64,000 bases of DNA from assembly GCA_964434165.1 (NCBI GenBank), contig CAYSUS010000023.1, positions 17,641-81,640 of the forward strand, in the 5' to 3' direction. Positions within the stretch are counted from its first letter, which is position 1, and the number at the start of each line of letters is the position of its first letter. The position numbers were made by a program, and so were the translations under genes. The DNA is from CAYSUS01 sp964434165 (lineage in GTDB: Bacteria; Planctomycetota; Planctomycetia; Pirellulales; Thermoguttaceae). Below, piece by piece: positions 17,032 to 26,184 of the stretch. The notes beneath the pieces were generated by a model that saw nothing but the letters and a program-made list of their open reading frames with translations, was not told the DNA's origin and ran no database searches.

Positions 17032-18384
17032 CTAGGATAGCGCCGTCCACGGATCGGGCACGGCGCGACAGCGGGGGCAGGGCTGGAAGAAGTGCTGCAA
17101 CAGTCCCGGCAGGGCCCCGAAGTGCAGGTGCAGCCGACTCCCCACGGCGTGGAAGCTGCCCACCAGGTCGGAGGCCGCCTCGCGCTCCGCCGCGAAGCCA
17201 ACCAGCGCCCCGGCCGGCTCGAGTTGCCATCTCGAATTCCGGTAGCCCCGCAAGCGAAGCCCGACCGGTCCCAGCCAGTTGGGCCGGGAAAGCGTGAGCT
17301 CAACCGGGACGGGCCTTTTCGGCTCCTTCGCGAGCCGGGCAATAGCAGGAAACAACCCCACCATTCGCTCCAGCTTGCCCGCGGGCGTCTCCATCTGCTG
17401 GCACAGGTAGGCCAGTCCCCCGCCTTCCCCATAGATGCGGCCGCCGCGCCGCAGATGGCTGCGCAGGGCCAGCTTCATGCAGTGATTGGCCCCTAGGGCC
17501 TCGGCATGTTTGTCCGGGCACCCGCAGCCCACGTACACCAGCTCGGTGCCGGGCGGCAGCGCCTCGTCGTGCAGCGGCGAGAAGTCCGTCACCGTCGCCC
17601 CGTGACGCTCCAGTTCCTCCAGCACGTCCGGAAAGTAGCAGTGAAAGGCCTCGTCGTACGCCAAGGCGACTCGGACGCCGGGCTTGCACGTGCCCAGGCA
17701 ATTGGGCTGCGGGGCCGGTCCGGGCAGGTCGCCGCGCCACGCCAGCGAGGCAATCGAACGGCCGTCACGGAACGGGAGGAACCGGTCGGCCAGCTCGTGG
17801 CAGAGGTCGCGTTTGCGCCCCCGGGCCACCGTATCGTCGGTCAGCGTGCGACGGATTGCGCCGAGCTCCGGCAGTGCCCCTACCACCGGGGTGCCCCACA
17901 GGGCTTCCAGATTCGTCGCCAGACGGCCCGCATGCCGGGGATCGCGCACGCGGTCGAGGATCAGAGCATCGACGTCGCCCGGGCGACGCGGCAGGCAGCA
18001 GGGATCGCAGCGGGACACGTCGAGGACGGCAACCCGCGGCATCTGGAGCCAGGAACACAACGTGTGCAAGCAGCTCCCGGCTTCGCCGGTCGCAGGCCCT
18101 TCGCGATCCAGGCGTCCGACGACCACCGCCAGATCGGCCGCCGCGCCTCCCGTCTGCAGGGCCGCGCGACAGGCGTCGCGCGACATGAGCCAGCTATCCA
18201 GGTGGCGCGGGGAAAGGCCTGTCAGCGAGGCCGCATCGCGGTAGCCGGCAAAAGAAGCCTCGGCCAGGAAGCTTTGCACCTGGAGGCCGTCGCGCCGCAG
18301 GAGCTCCACCACGGCCCCGAACACCGGACGGAAATCGCTCTCCGGCCCGACGGTACCCAGAGCTAGACGAGGCAAGTAAGCCAT
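17032..18384 (-). CDS. CbiA/CobB-like protein lacking P-loop lysine and GATase cysteine
   Basis: This protein has 450 residues from the ATG at 18384. Length and order match cobyrinate a,c-diamide synthase: an N-terminal ATPase-like domain (LALGTVGPESDF at 8-18, RHLDSWLMS at 60-68, VVGALPELGAIRR near 167-179) and a C-terminal glutamine-amidotransferase-like domain (AYDEAFHCYFPDVLEELE at 242-259, GCGCPDKHAEALGAN at 286-300, LHLHFG at 418-423). The P-loop GxxxGVGKTT is replaced, with no lysine. The nucleophile motif AECGG reads GEGGG at 319-323, with G321 in place of cysteine. The histidine H419 is retained. A C-terminal CPRC pair (436-439) may bind metal. The true function is unknown; cobalamin synthesis itself is unlikely. 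Confidence 0.85.
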   Translation of the reverse strand: MAYLPRLALGTVGPESDFRPVFGAVVELLRRDGLQVQSFLAEASFAGYRDAASLTGLSPRHLDSWLMSRDACRAALQTGGAAADLAVVVGRLDREGPATGEAGSCLHTLCSWLQMPRVAVLDVSRCDPCCLPRRPGDVDALILDRVRDPRHAGRLATNLEALWGTPVVGALPELGAIRRTLTDDTVARGRKRDLCHELADRFLPFRDGRSIASLAWRGDLPGPAPQPNCLGTCKPGVRVALAYDEAFHCYFPDVLEELERHGATVTDFSPLHDEALPPGTELVYVGCGCPDKHAEALGANHCMKLALRSHLRRGGRIYGEGGGLAYLCQQMETPAGKLERMVGLFPAIARLAKEPKRPVPVELTLSRPNWLGPVGLRLRGYRNSRWQLEPAGALVGFAAEREAASDLVGSFHAVGSRLHLHFGALPGLLQHFFQPCPRCRAVPDPWTALS

Positions 18385-18910
18385 GCGTGCGCGACTGGCG
18401 GGGGCTGTGTGGATGACGATCGGGGGAACGACAAGGCGAGGCGAATGGAGGCGATCGAACGGGCGTGGCGCCCGGCTTGAGCAAGCCTTGCGAACAGCAA
18501 CAGGGCCTGTTGCACCGCTGATTTCCCCGGGCCGCTTCTCCCTAATTGTTCGGCGGCCGCGGGGGGCGGTCAACCCTTGCCAGAGGGCCGAGTCGCGTTT
18601 GCGCCGTCCCGCGTCGGGGCGATGCGGGAACCCGAACCGCCGGCACTTCTGAGGTCGTCGCGAGGGAGGCGCCCTTGCTCGTGCGGCGTTCGCCGTCGGG
18701 AGCGGGCACCCCCGGCCATCCCATGGACCGCGCGGGACGACTCGCGTTGACAAAACCTGAATTGGCTGTTAGGTTTACGTAATTGGATTCGTGGTTCGTT
18801 GCCGAGGAAACGGGGACCGGCGTCCGGCGCCTGCGAGGCCTGTCCCCCTTCTCTCGCGACCTCCACCGGCTCTCTTTCCGGGGTTTTCGGAAGGTTCTGA
18901 AGGCTCGTTC
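18385..18910. other. Divergent intergenic region between CbiA-like gene and rnc
   Basis: This space has 526 bases. I see no gene in it. A strong promoter toward rnc is at 18747-18775. Confidence 0.6.
18747..18775 (+). promoter_or_regulatory. Sigma70-type promoter of rnc
   Basis: A consensus -35 box TTGACA (18747-18752) is followed after exactly 17 bases by TAGGTT (18770-18775). The spacer is AT-rich compared with its surroundings. The predicted transcript begins about 130 bases before rnc. Confidence 0.7.
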
Positions 18911-19648
18911 ATGGTGGTGGAAGCCCTCCCCGACCTCGATCCGGAGCAGGTCGCGTGTCTGGAGACCTGCGAGCGGCGGATCGAATACGTCTTTTCCGAC
19001 AAGTCGCTGTTGCGGGCGGCCCTGACCCACGCCTCCGGCGCGCATCATCGCCTCGCCTCGAACGAGCGGATGGAGTTCCTCGGCGACGCGATCCTCGGCG
19101 CCGTGGTCTGTGAGCTGCTTTACCGCCAGTACCCCGACTACCTGGAAGGCGACCTCACGCGGATCAAGTCGATCGTGGTCAGCAGGCAGACCTGCGCCAA
19201 GCTCAGCGAGCTGCTGAAGATGCAGGAGTGCCTGATCCTCGGCAAGGGCATGACCACGCATCCGACCATCCCGCAGTCGCTTCTGGCCGACGTATTTGAG
19301 TCGCTCATCGCCGCGATCTACCTCGACGGGGGCCCCGAGGCCGCGCGCCGTTTCATCGAGACCCACGTCGGCCCCGAGATCGAGTCGGCTGCCGTGGGCG
19401 ACCTGGAAGGCAACTACAAATCGCTCCTTCAGCAGGTGGCCCAGCGCGAGCACGGCGTGACTCCGACCTATCAACTCCTGGACGAGAAGGGGCCGGATCA
19501 CTGCAAGTGCTTCAAGATCGCGGCCGAGATCGGGACGAGCCGGTTCCAGCCGGCCTGGGGACGGAACAAGAAGGAAGCCGAGCAACGGGCCGCGCGCAAC
19601 GCCCTGAACGAGCTTGGCGGCGACCGGCCGCCCTTCCCCACCGATTGA
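18911..19648 (+). CDS. rnc: Ribonuclease III
   Basis: This 245-residue double-strand-specific endoribonuclease acts in rRNA and mRNA processing. The catalytic domain signature NERMEFLGDAIL (51-62) supplies E55 and D59, with further metal ligands in LLADVFESLIAAIYLDGG. The C-terminal dsRNA-binding domain begins with GNYKSLLQQ and continues through PTYQLLDEKGPDH to KKEAEQRAARNALNEL. It is the first gene of a probable two-gene operon with the PP-loop protein 15 bases downstream, behind a consensus promoter. Confidence 0.96.
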   Translation: MVVEALPDLDPEQVACLETCERRIEYVFSDKSLLRAALTHASGAHHRLASNERMEFLGDAILGAVVCELLYRQYPDYLEGDLTRIKSIVVSRQTCAKLSELLKMQECLILGKGMTTHPTIPQSLLADVFESLIAAIYLDGGPEAARRFIETHVGPEIESAAVGDLEGNYKSLLQQVAQREHGVTPTYQLLDEKGPDHCKCFKIAAEIGTSRFQPAWGRNKKEAEQRAARNALNELGGDRPPFPTD

Positions 19649-19663
19649 CCGGACGATCGACCC

Positions 19664-20653
19664 ATGCCCCGCGCCGTGGCCCTGTTCTCCGGCGGTCTGG
19701 ATAGCACGCTGGCGATCCTGGTGCTGAAGCGCCAGGGCTTCGAGATCGACGCCTTGAACGTGCGCACGCCGATGGACTGCTGCCGGGTGCCGGCCGCCCG
19801 GGCCGCGGCGGAGCTGGGCGTGCGTTTGACGGTGCGTCCCGTCGAGGAAGACTACGTCGATGTGATTCGCCGGCCGCGGTTCGGCTACGGCCGGGCGATG
19901 AATCCCTGCGTGGATTGCCGCATCTACATGGCCCGCATGGCCAGGCGGCTAATGGACCAGGTCGGAGCCTGTGTGGTCGCCACCGGCGAGGTGCTCGGCC
20001 AACGGGTCAACAGCCAGAAGCGCCGGCAGCTCACGGCGATCGAGGTCCACAGCGGCTTGGAAGGGCGTCTGTTGCGACCCCTCTCGGCCAGGCTGCTGCC
20101 CCCGACCGTCCCCGAGCGCGAAGGCCTCATCGACCGGGAGCGGCTGTACGGCTTCAGCGGCCGGGGACGCCGGCCGTTGATCGCCCTGGCGCGCCGCCTT
20201 GGAGTCGAGACGATCCCCGGCCCTTCGACCGGCTGCGCGTTGACCGAGCGCAGCTTCGCGCCTCGCGTTCGCGACCTGATGGAGATGAACCCGGCCGCGA
20301 CCCTGGCGGACTACGAGCTGCTCAACCTCGGCCGGCACGTCCGTTTCGACGAACGGACCAAGGTCGTGGTCAGCCGCAACGGCGCGGAGAACTCGCGGCT
20401 GCGCGCGATGCTCGAGCGAAGCAGCTCTCCGCGGTGGGCCCTGGTCGCGCCCGATGGATTCCCGGGACCCTTCGCCATCGTCGCCGGCGAGGTCTCCCCC
20501 GCCGCGTGCACCTTCGCCGCCGGCCTGATCGCGCGCTATGGTTCGCCGCCCGAGGACGCAGGCGCCGTGCTGGTGGAGCACGACGGCACCACGCAGGCGC
20601 TGCCGCTGTCTCCGGCCGCGGAGCTTGCCGCCGAGGGCGGTTCGCCCCCGTAG
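19664..20653 (+). CDS. PP-loop ATPase, tRNA thiolation-like, with NFACT-R-like C-terminus
   Basis: This 329-residue protein has an N-terminal adenylating PP-loop motif, FSGGLDSTLA (8-17), as in ThiI and MnmA, and paired cysteines in TPMDCCR and NPCVDCRIY that could carry sulfur or metal. GPSTGCALTERSFAPR is typical of the tRNA-thiouridylase-like family. The C-terminal part (FDERTKVVVSRNGAENSRL, LIARYGSPPEDAGAVLVEH) resembles the NFACT-R (DUF814) RNA-binding domain. It probably activates a tRNA base for thiolation, but the modified position is unknown. Its start lies 15 bases after the rnc stop, so the two are likely co-transcribed. Confidence 0.82.
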   Translation: MPRAVALFSGGLDSTLAILVLKRQGFEIDALNVRTPMDCCRVPAARAAAELGVRLTVRPVEEDYVDVIRRPRFGYGRAMNPCVDCRIYMARMARRLMDQVGACVVATGEVLGQRVNSQKRRQLTAIEVHSGLEGRLLRPLSARLLPPTVPEREGLIDRERLYGFSGRGRRPLIALARRLGVETIPGPSTGCALTERSFAPRVRDLMEMNPAATLADYELLNLGRHVRFDERTKVVVSRNGAENSRLRAMLERSSSPRWALVAPDGFPGPFAIVAGEVSPAACTFAAGLIARYGSPPEDAGAVLVEHDGTTQALPLSPAAELAAEGGSPP

Positions 20654-20690
20654 CGGCGCGAATGGATCGGCGGACCTGGGGGCGTGCGGC

Positions 20691-21542
20691 TCAGCCCTGC
20701 CCGATGATCTCGCGGAGGAACTGGACGCTCTTGTCCATGTTCTCGTCGGAGCCGTAGCACTCGATGGACACCGCGCCCGACCAGTCGGTCTCCTTGAGGT
20801 ACTCCAGGCATTTCCGGATGTTCTCGGCGTTCACGCCGCCGCCGATGGGGACCGTGCTGGTGGCGATACCCGTCTCCTCCCCGCGGCAGGCCGCGGCCAG
20901 CTCGGCGCTGACGTCCTTGATGTGGGCGTGGGTGAGGTACTTGCGGAAGTGCTTGAGGTACTCCAGCGGGTCGAGCCCGGCGATGAACGAGTTGCCGGTG
21001 TCCATGTTGAAACGCAGGTATTCGGACTCGAAATGGGCGAACAGCTTGTCCATGAAGTCGGCGTCGGTCGTATACGGCCCGTGAGGCTCGACGTTGATGA
21101 TGACGCCGTAGTCCTCGGCCCAGGGGAGGCACTGCCGGTAATTGTCGCACGTGATGCGGAACACTTCGTCGCGCGAGAGCCCCTCGATTTCGAACGCCCC
21201 GTCGATGGTATCGACCATGGGGCAGTCGATTTCGCGGGCGAAACGGATGCTCTGCTGCACGTACTGCACGCCGAAGGCCGAGCCATCGGGCCCCATCAGC
21301 GGGTAGGAGCCGTCGATCTGCGAGACGCTCAGGCCCAGGCCATCCAGGTAGCGGCGGAGCTTGCGCGGATTGGACTGGAGCGAGATGCCCGGGTCGTAGC
21401 CCATGGCCTGGATGAAGTTCTGCCCGTGGATCACGGCGAACTCGATGTGCTTCAGGCCGACCTTGACGGTCGTCTCGCAGGCCTGCTGGAAACTGCCGCT
21501 CAGGCAGCGCCAGTTATCGGTGTGGACGCCCAGCTCGATCAT
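20691..21542 (-). CDS. Sugar phosphate isomerase/epimerase family TIM-barrel protein
   Basis: This 283-residue member of the xylose-isomerase-like barrel superfamily has a CAGGAG upstream of the ATG at 21542. Visible metal-site strands include VINVEPHGPY-like IINVEPHGPY (Glu), RFNMDTGN (Asp), THAHIKDV (His) and AVSIECYG (Glu). These enzymes isomerise or epimerise keto-sugars or inositols and are often partners of Gfo/Idh/MocA oxidoreductases. It has no signal peptide and is cytosolic. It is convergent with the PP-loop gene, 37 bases apart. Its specificity is not readable. Confidence 0.9.
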   Translation of the reverse strand: MIELGVHTDNWRCLSGSFQQACETTVKVGLKHIEFAVIHGQNFIQAMGYDPGISLQSNPRKLRRYLDGLGLSVSQIDGSYPLMGPDGSAFGVQYVQQSIRFAREIDCPMVDTIDGAFEIEGLSRDEVFRITCDNYRQCLPWAEDYGVIINVEPHGPYTTDADFMDKLFAHFESEYLRFNMDTGNSFIAGLDPLEYLKHFRKYLTHAHIKDVSAELAAACRGEETGIATSTVPIGGGVNAENIRKCLEYLKETDWSGAVSIECYGSDENMDKSVQFLREIIGQG

Positions 21543-21821
21543 CGCAGCGCTCCTGGATTACTCGGGTTCGAAGGCCGAAGCGTGTCTTGAAGGCGGAAGG
21601 ACGAGGCGCCCCGGTGGCGTTGCAGGCCGGCACGACTCGGCCGACAGGATAGGGGCTTCGACAGCAGGCTTCAAGCCCCCCGGGACACCGCAAGAAGGCG
21701 AGCAGGGGCGGCGGCCTCAGCCGCAGGCCGCCGCCCCCACACGGTATGCCGCGCGGCGAGAAGTCGATGCTCGCCGCTGGACTTTCGGGGTTGCCCGAGG
21801 GTCTCCGAACCCTGCAATCCG

Positions 21822-24800
21822 TTACGAGCAACCCATGCTATTGCCGCAATTGTGGCACAGGTAACAGTTGCCGTTGCGCACGGTGATCGAACCGCAGTTA
21901 TCGCAGGCCGGCGCGTCGGTCTGGAAGCTGACGAACTGCTCGCTCCGCAGGTTCTGCGGGGCTGGGTCGGCCTCGCGCGCGAGGCCGACGCGGGGGAGCG
22001 TCACGGTCGGCGCGGAAGCCTCCTGGTGCCCGTTGGCGGACGAGGACTTGCCGTGGGTGCGGCCGTGGCCGTTGGCGTGCGAAGCCCCGTTGGCCGAGCC
22101 GTTGGCGGGACGGGTCTTGGCGGTCGCGTCCTGCGGTGCCTTGAGCCCGCCGGCCCTCATGGCGACGGGCTTCGGCTCTCCCTCCGCGTCCCCCCGCGGT
22201 GTCGTGGGCTCGCTCGGCGACTCGATCGTCCCCCGGCTGTTGGCCTCTCGATAGCCAGGCAGGAAGGTCGTTCCCAGCCAGCGGAAGATGTAGTCCACGA
22301 TGCTCTTGGCGAAGCGGATGTCCGGGTTGGGCGTGTGCCCCATCGGCTCGAACCGCGTGTGGGAGAACTTGTTGACGTAAACCTCCAGGGGCACGCCGTA
22401 CTGGAGGCTCATCGACACGGCCGTGCCGAAGCAGTCCATCAGGCCGCCGACCGTGCTCCCCTCCTTGGCCATGGTGATGAACATCTCGCCCGGCCGCCCA
22501 TCGGGGTACATGCCCACGGTGATGTATCCTTCGTGACCGGCCACGCTGAACTTGTGGGTGACCGACTGGCGGGTGTCGGGCAGACGCTCGCGACGCGGGG
22601 CGGCGACGGCCTTCTCGGCCGACTTGTCCTCCTCCCCCTTGACCGAGAGCACCTGGGTGTTCTTCGAGCCGTCGCGATAGACGGCCAGGGCCTTCAGGCC
22701 CAGACGCCAACCCTCGAGATAGGCTTCCCTGATGTCGTCGGGGGTCGAGTCCCTGGGCAGGTTGACCGTCTTGGAGATCGCCCCTGACAGGAACGGCTGA
22801 GCCGCCGCCATCATGCGGACGTGGGCCTGCCAGGGAATGCTCCGCACGCCGTTGGCCGGCTGGAACGCGCAGTCGAAGACCGGCAGGTGCTCGCTCCGAA
22901 GCGCCGAGGCGCCCTCGATGGTGTCCTCCTTGTCGATGTAGGCGACGATCGACTCGATGTCCGGCTCGTCGTAACCCAGCGTGCGAAGGGCAAGCGGCAC
23001 CGTCTGGTTGACGATCTTCAGCACCCCCCCACCGGCAAGCTGCTTGTACTTGACCAGGGCGATGTCCGGCTCGATCCCCGTGGTGTCGCAGTCCATCATG
23101 AAACTGATGGTGCCGGTGGGCGCGAGCACGGTGGCCTGGGCGTTGCGGAACCCGAACCGCCGCCCCCCGGCGAGGACCTCGTCCCAGACCTTCTGGGCGG
23201 CCGCCTTGAGGTAGGACGGGGCGTGCTCGATCCGTTCGGCCTGCTCCCAGTGCATCTCCATGACGCGGAGCATGGGTTCGCGGTTCTCCTCGAAGCCCTC
23301 GAAAGACCCGACCGCCGCGGACAGCTCGGCGCTGGTGCGGTTGGCCGCCCCGTGCAGCAGGGCCGTCACCGCGCTGCACAGGCCGCGGGCCTCGTCCGAG
23401 TCGTAGGGCACCCCGCTGGCCATGATCAGGCTGCCGAGATTCGAGTAGCCCAGGCCGATCGGCCGGAACCGGTGGCTGTTGGCGGCGATCCGGCTGGTGG
23501 GATAGCTGGCGTGATCGACGAGGATCTCCTGGGCGATGAATACGACGCGGCAGGCCGCCACGAACCGCTCCGCGTCGAAGGTCCCGTCCTCGCGTCGGAA
23601 CTTCATCAGGTTCACGCTCGCCAGGTTGCAGGCCGAGTCGTCGAGGAACATGTACTCGCTGCAGGGGTTCGACGCGTTGATCTGTCCGGAGTTCGGGCAG
23701 GTGTGCCAGCGGTTGACCGTCGTGTCGTACTGCACGCCCGGATCGCCGCACTCCCAGGCGCACTCCGCCATCAGGTCCATCAGCTCGCGGGCCTTGTGCG
23801 TCGGCCCGTCGCGCGACGGATCGGTCACCCACCGCGTGGTCCAGGGGGCGTCGTTCTGCACGGCCCGCATGAACTCGTCCGAGACCCGCACCGAGAGGTT
23901 CGCGTTCTGGAAGAGGACCGACCCGACCGCCTCGTCCGGATCGAGCCCCTTCTCAATGAGCATGCGGGCCTTGCGCTCCTCGCGCCGCTTGCAATCGATG
24001 AACTCGCGGATGTCGGGGTGGGCGACCTTCAGCGACTGCATCTTGGCGGCACGGCGGGTCTTGCCGCCGCTCTTGACCACGGCGGCGATCTGGTCGTACA
24101 CCCGCATGAAGGAGAGCGGCCCGGAGGGCCGGCCGCCGCCGGAGAGCTTCTCGCGATGCGAGCGGAGCGTGGACAGGTCGGTGCCCGTGCCGGAGCCGAA
24201 TTTGAAGAGCATGGCCTCGCTGCGGGCCAGCTCCATGATGTCCTCCATGTTGTCCTGCACGCTCTGAATGAAGCAGGCGGAGCCTTGAGGGTACTCGTAG
24301 GGGTTCTCCGGCTGCTCGACCCGCTCCGTCTCGCGGTTCCAGTGCCAGTTGCACATCGCCCCCTTGACGCCGTACTGGTGGTACAGGCCGACGTTGAACC
24401 AGACGGGCGAGTTGAATGAGGCGTGTTGATGCAGACACAGCCAGGTCAGGTCGCGATAGAAGCGCTCGCCGTCCGCGGGCGTCGCGAAATAGCCGTCGCG
24501 CGATCCCCAGTCGGCGATCGTGCGGCACACCCGGTGGATCAAATGGCGGACGCTGGTCTCCCGCTCCGGCGTGTCGATCTCGCCGTAAAAGTACTTGCTG
24601 ACCACCACGTTCGTGGCCAACTGGCTCCAGGAGGCGGGGACCTCGCAGTCGTTCTGCTCGAAGAGCACCTCGCCCCGCTCCCCCTTGATCGCGGCACTGC
24701 GGAGCTCCCACTCCACCGTGTCCAAGGGGTCGGCCACCTCCGCGGGGCAGAAGACGGGCTCAATGGCCAAGCCGCGCGTCGCGTCCTTCACGTGCGGACC

Positions 24801-24857
24801 GTCGTGACCGCTGCCCGGGGTCGCGACCTTGGTAGCTTCCGATTCCACCCTTTCCAT
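21822..24857 (-). CDS. nrdJ: Adenosylcobalamin-dependent (class II) ribonucleotide reductase
   Basis: This protein has 1011 residues. I chose the ATG at 24857, which has GGAGG 8 bases before it, over the ATG at 24893, which lies at the predicted transcript start. It reduces ribonucleotides to deoxyribonucleotides with B12. Family marks include HASFNSPVWFNVGLY, CFIQSVQDNMEDIM, FKFGSGTGTDLSTLRS, NPCSEYMFLDDSACNLASVNL (with the thiyl cysteine region) and LAPTGTISFMMDCDTTGIEPDIALVKYK. A low-complexity Ala/Gly/Asn/His linker precedes a C-terminal zinc ribbon, CDNCGS...CYLCHNCG, typical of NrdJ redox tails. Candidate NrdR boxes lie upstream. Confidence 0.96.
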   Translation of the reverse strand: MERVESEATKVATPGSGHDGPHVKDATRGLAIEPVFCPAEVADPLDTVEWELRSAAIKGERGEVLFEQNDCEVPASWSQLATNVVVSKYFYGEIDTPERETSVRHLIHRVCRTIADWGSRDGYFATPADGERFYRDLTWLCLHQHASFNSPVWFNVGLYHQYGVKGAMCNWHWNRETERVEQPENPYEYPQGSACFIQSVQDNMEDIMELARSEAMLFKFGSGTGTDLSTLRSHREKLSGGGRPSGPLSFMRVYDQIAAVVKSGGKTRRAAKMQSLKVAHPDIREFIDCKRREERKARMLIEKGLDPDEAVGSVLFQNANLSVRVSDEFMRAVQNDAPWTTRWVTDPSRDGPTHKARELMDLMAECAWECGDPGVQYDTTVNRWHTCPNSGQINASNPCSEYMFLDDSACNLASVNLMKFRREDGTFDAERFVAACRVVFIAQEILVDHASYPTSRIAANSHRFRPIGLGYSNLGSLIMASGVPYDSDEARGLCSAVTALLHGAANRTSAELSAAVGSFEGFEENREPMLRVMEMHWEQAERIEHAPSYLKAAAQKVWDEVLAGGRRFGFRNAQATVLAPTGTISFMMDCDTTGIEPDIALVKYKQLAGGGVLKIVNQTVPLALRTLGYDEPDIESIVAYIDKEDTIEGASALRSEHLPVFDCAFQPANGVRSIPWQAHVRMMAAAQPFLSGAISKTVNLPRDSTPDDIREAYLEGWRLGLKALAVYRDGSKNTQVLSVKGEEDKSAEKAVAAPRRERLPDTRQSVTHKFSVAGHEGYITVGMYPDGRPGEMFITMAKEGSTVGGLMDCFGTAVSMSLQYGVPLEVYVNKFSHTRFEPMGHTPNPDIRFAKSIVDYIFRWLGTTFLPGYREANSRGTIESPSEPTTPRGDAEGEPKPVAMRAGGLKAPQDATAKTRPANGSANGASHANGHGRTHGKSSSANGHQEASAPTVTLPRVGLAREADPAPQNLRSEQFVSFQTDAPACDNCGSITVRNGNCYLCHNCGNSMGCS

Positions 24858-25603
24858 TGCAAAGCCCTCCATCAGCTTGTTGTCCCGAGGCATCCCTTCC
24901 GGGTAGTATACATACGTACATTACAGCGATCGACAATACCGCCCAACTTTCCCCTTCGCAAGGGTCCAACGCGGCTCAAGACGGCCCCTCTTCGCTCGTC
25001 ACGGGAGGCAAGCCGCACAGATTCATCGATCCCATATATTGTAGTCGATGCCCCCCTGACCACAACATAAAGGATAGTGCAGAAGTTTAACGGGTTCCTC
25101 ACATCAGTCAAGAACCCGCCGGAATTGGCACTCAAACCGTTGCGCAACAGCATGTTGCGGCGCAAACCCGATGCTAGCACTGCTGTCAACCGGGCGCTAA
25201 CAATGCGCCTAAGCAATTACTAGAAAACAGCTTGGGCGATACGGCCGGCGGCCGCGACCCCGAGCCGCTCGACGAGAACTCTTCGCAAAAAAAAGCGGGC
25301 CTACCCCCGAGTTTGGAGAACCTGCGAGACTTGGGGGGGGCGATCACGCAGGGGAGCGGCCAACCAAGCTTGGGCCGGCGCAGGCCCTTGCCCTGGGCAG
25401 CCAAGAGAGCCACCCCTTACTCCCCGTCGCCCTGCATTGCCTCCTGGAGCTGGACGATCGGAATCCGTTGCGCTCCCTCGATTCTGGCCTGGGCCTTCAG
25501 CTTGCCCTCGGTGCGCTCAAGATACCTGTGACCGCGGGGGCTCGCGCCCCGCGACAGCATAAGAGGTGGTTTCCCCGGCGCAAGCGCCAGGGGGCGAGCG
25601 GGC
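24858..25603. other. Long intergenic region between rplU and nrdJ
   Basis: These 746 bases are less GC-rich than their surroundings near 24900-25220. They contain the candidate NrdR boxes and TATACT-like nrdJ promoter sequence near 24905. A GC hairpin lies at about 25532-25554 (CGCGGGG/CCCCGCG). On the minus strand, a short CGGG/CCCG stem is followed by eight T (25287-25309), a weak terminator candidate. I recognise no rpmA and no B12 riboswitch here. Confidence 0.55.
25029..25075 (-). promoter_or_regulatory. Candidate NrdR box pair upstream of nrdJ
   Basis: Two imperfect matches to the NrdR consensus (ACACWATATATWGTGT) lie at 25029-25044 (core ATATATTGTAG) and 25060-25075 (core CACAACATAAAG). 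By hand each matches 11 of 16 positions. Their starts are 31 bases apart, the usual three-turn spacing of NrdR pairs. They sit about 170 bases before nrdJ. Confidence 0.45.
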
Positions 25604-25942
25604 TCAGGCAGGTTCGCCCTGGGCGACTTCAGCCGACTGGATCTTGGTGATACGCACCCGCGTGAAGAGCTGTCGATGCCCGGTCTTGGTCCGCGAATTC
25701 TTGCGGCGGCGGTACTTGCGGATCACGAGCTTCGGGCCCTGTTCGGCGGTGAGCACCTCGCCGATGACCGAGGCGCTGGGAAGCGTGGGCCGCCCGATCT
25801 TCAGGCCCTCTTGATCGCGCACGGCCAGGACCTGGTCAAAGCGGATCTCCTCGCCGGCCCCGGCCTGGCGGTAGTCGATCTGGAGCTCCTGGCCCTCTTC
25901 GACTCGAAACTGCTGCCCGCCGTCCTCGATGATCGCGTACAT
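25604..25942 (-). CDS. rplU: 50S ribosomal protein L21
   Basis: This 112-residue ribosomal protein binds 23S rRNA. The start MYAIIEDGGQQFRVEEG and the end RRRKNSRTKTGHRQLFTRVRITKI are diagnostic. AGGAAC precedes the ATG at 25942. The usual partner rpmA (L27) is not present on the downstream side, where a 746-base intergenic region begins. A good promoter lies at 26002-26031. Confidence 0.96.
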   Translation of the reverse strand: MYAIIEDGGQQFRVEEGQELQIDYRQAGAGEEIRFDQVLAVRDQEGLKIGRPTLPSASVIGEVLTAEQGPKLVIRKYRRRKNSRTKTGHRQLFTRVRITKIQSAEVAQGEPA

Positions 25943-26001
25943 AGTGGTTCCTGCTTGAGCTGCTACCTACCCGGCCCCCAATAAGCCTCGTAGAACCCAC
26001 C

Positions 26002-26031
26002 AGTTTACCGAATCGGCCCTGCGGGATTCAA
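26002..26031 (-). promoter_or_regulatory. Promoter of rplU
   Basis: Read on the minus strand, TTGAAT (26026-26031) and TAAACT (26002-26007) are separated by 18 bases. They are 60 bases upstream of rplU. Confidence 0.6.
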
Positions 26032-26184
26032 GGCCCGGGGTTTGTCACGGCGGGAATTGGGGCTGGCCGGACGAATCGGAGGTGCGAAGCGCGAGCGCGG
26101 GATGCCAGGATGGTAGCTTCCCCCTCGTTGACGCATCGGGCTTTGATGCCAGGCGCGCTCCGAAATCCAGGCATGGGCCGAGCC

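Noticed and set aside
16611..17432. N-terminal extension of MgtE
   Set aside because: MgtE is full length from 16610; the extension is Arg/Gly/Pro-rich and overlaps repeat copy A and the CbiA-like gene.
24872..25216. 114-residue minus-strand frame upstream of nrdJ
   Set aside because: It overlaps the nrdJ promoter and candidate NrdR boxes, has no ribosome site and no recognisable motif.
24894..25220. Cobalamin riboswitch controlling nrdJ
   Set aside because: I looked for the B12-box pattern on the minus strand and found no convincing match; only NrdR-like boxes are seen.
25417..25560. Short minus-strand frame ending ARIEGAQRIPIVQLQEAMQ downstream of rplU
   Set aside because: It looks like a possible gene tail, but its start lies in a GC hairpin, it is under 50 residues and I cannot place it in a family.
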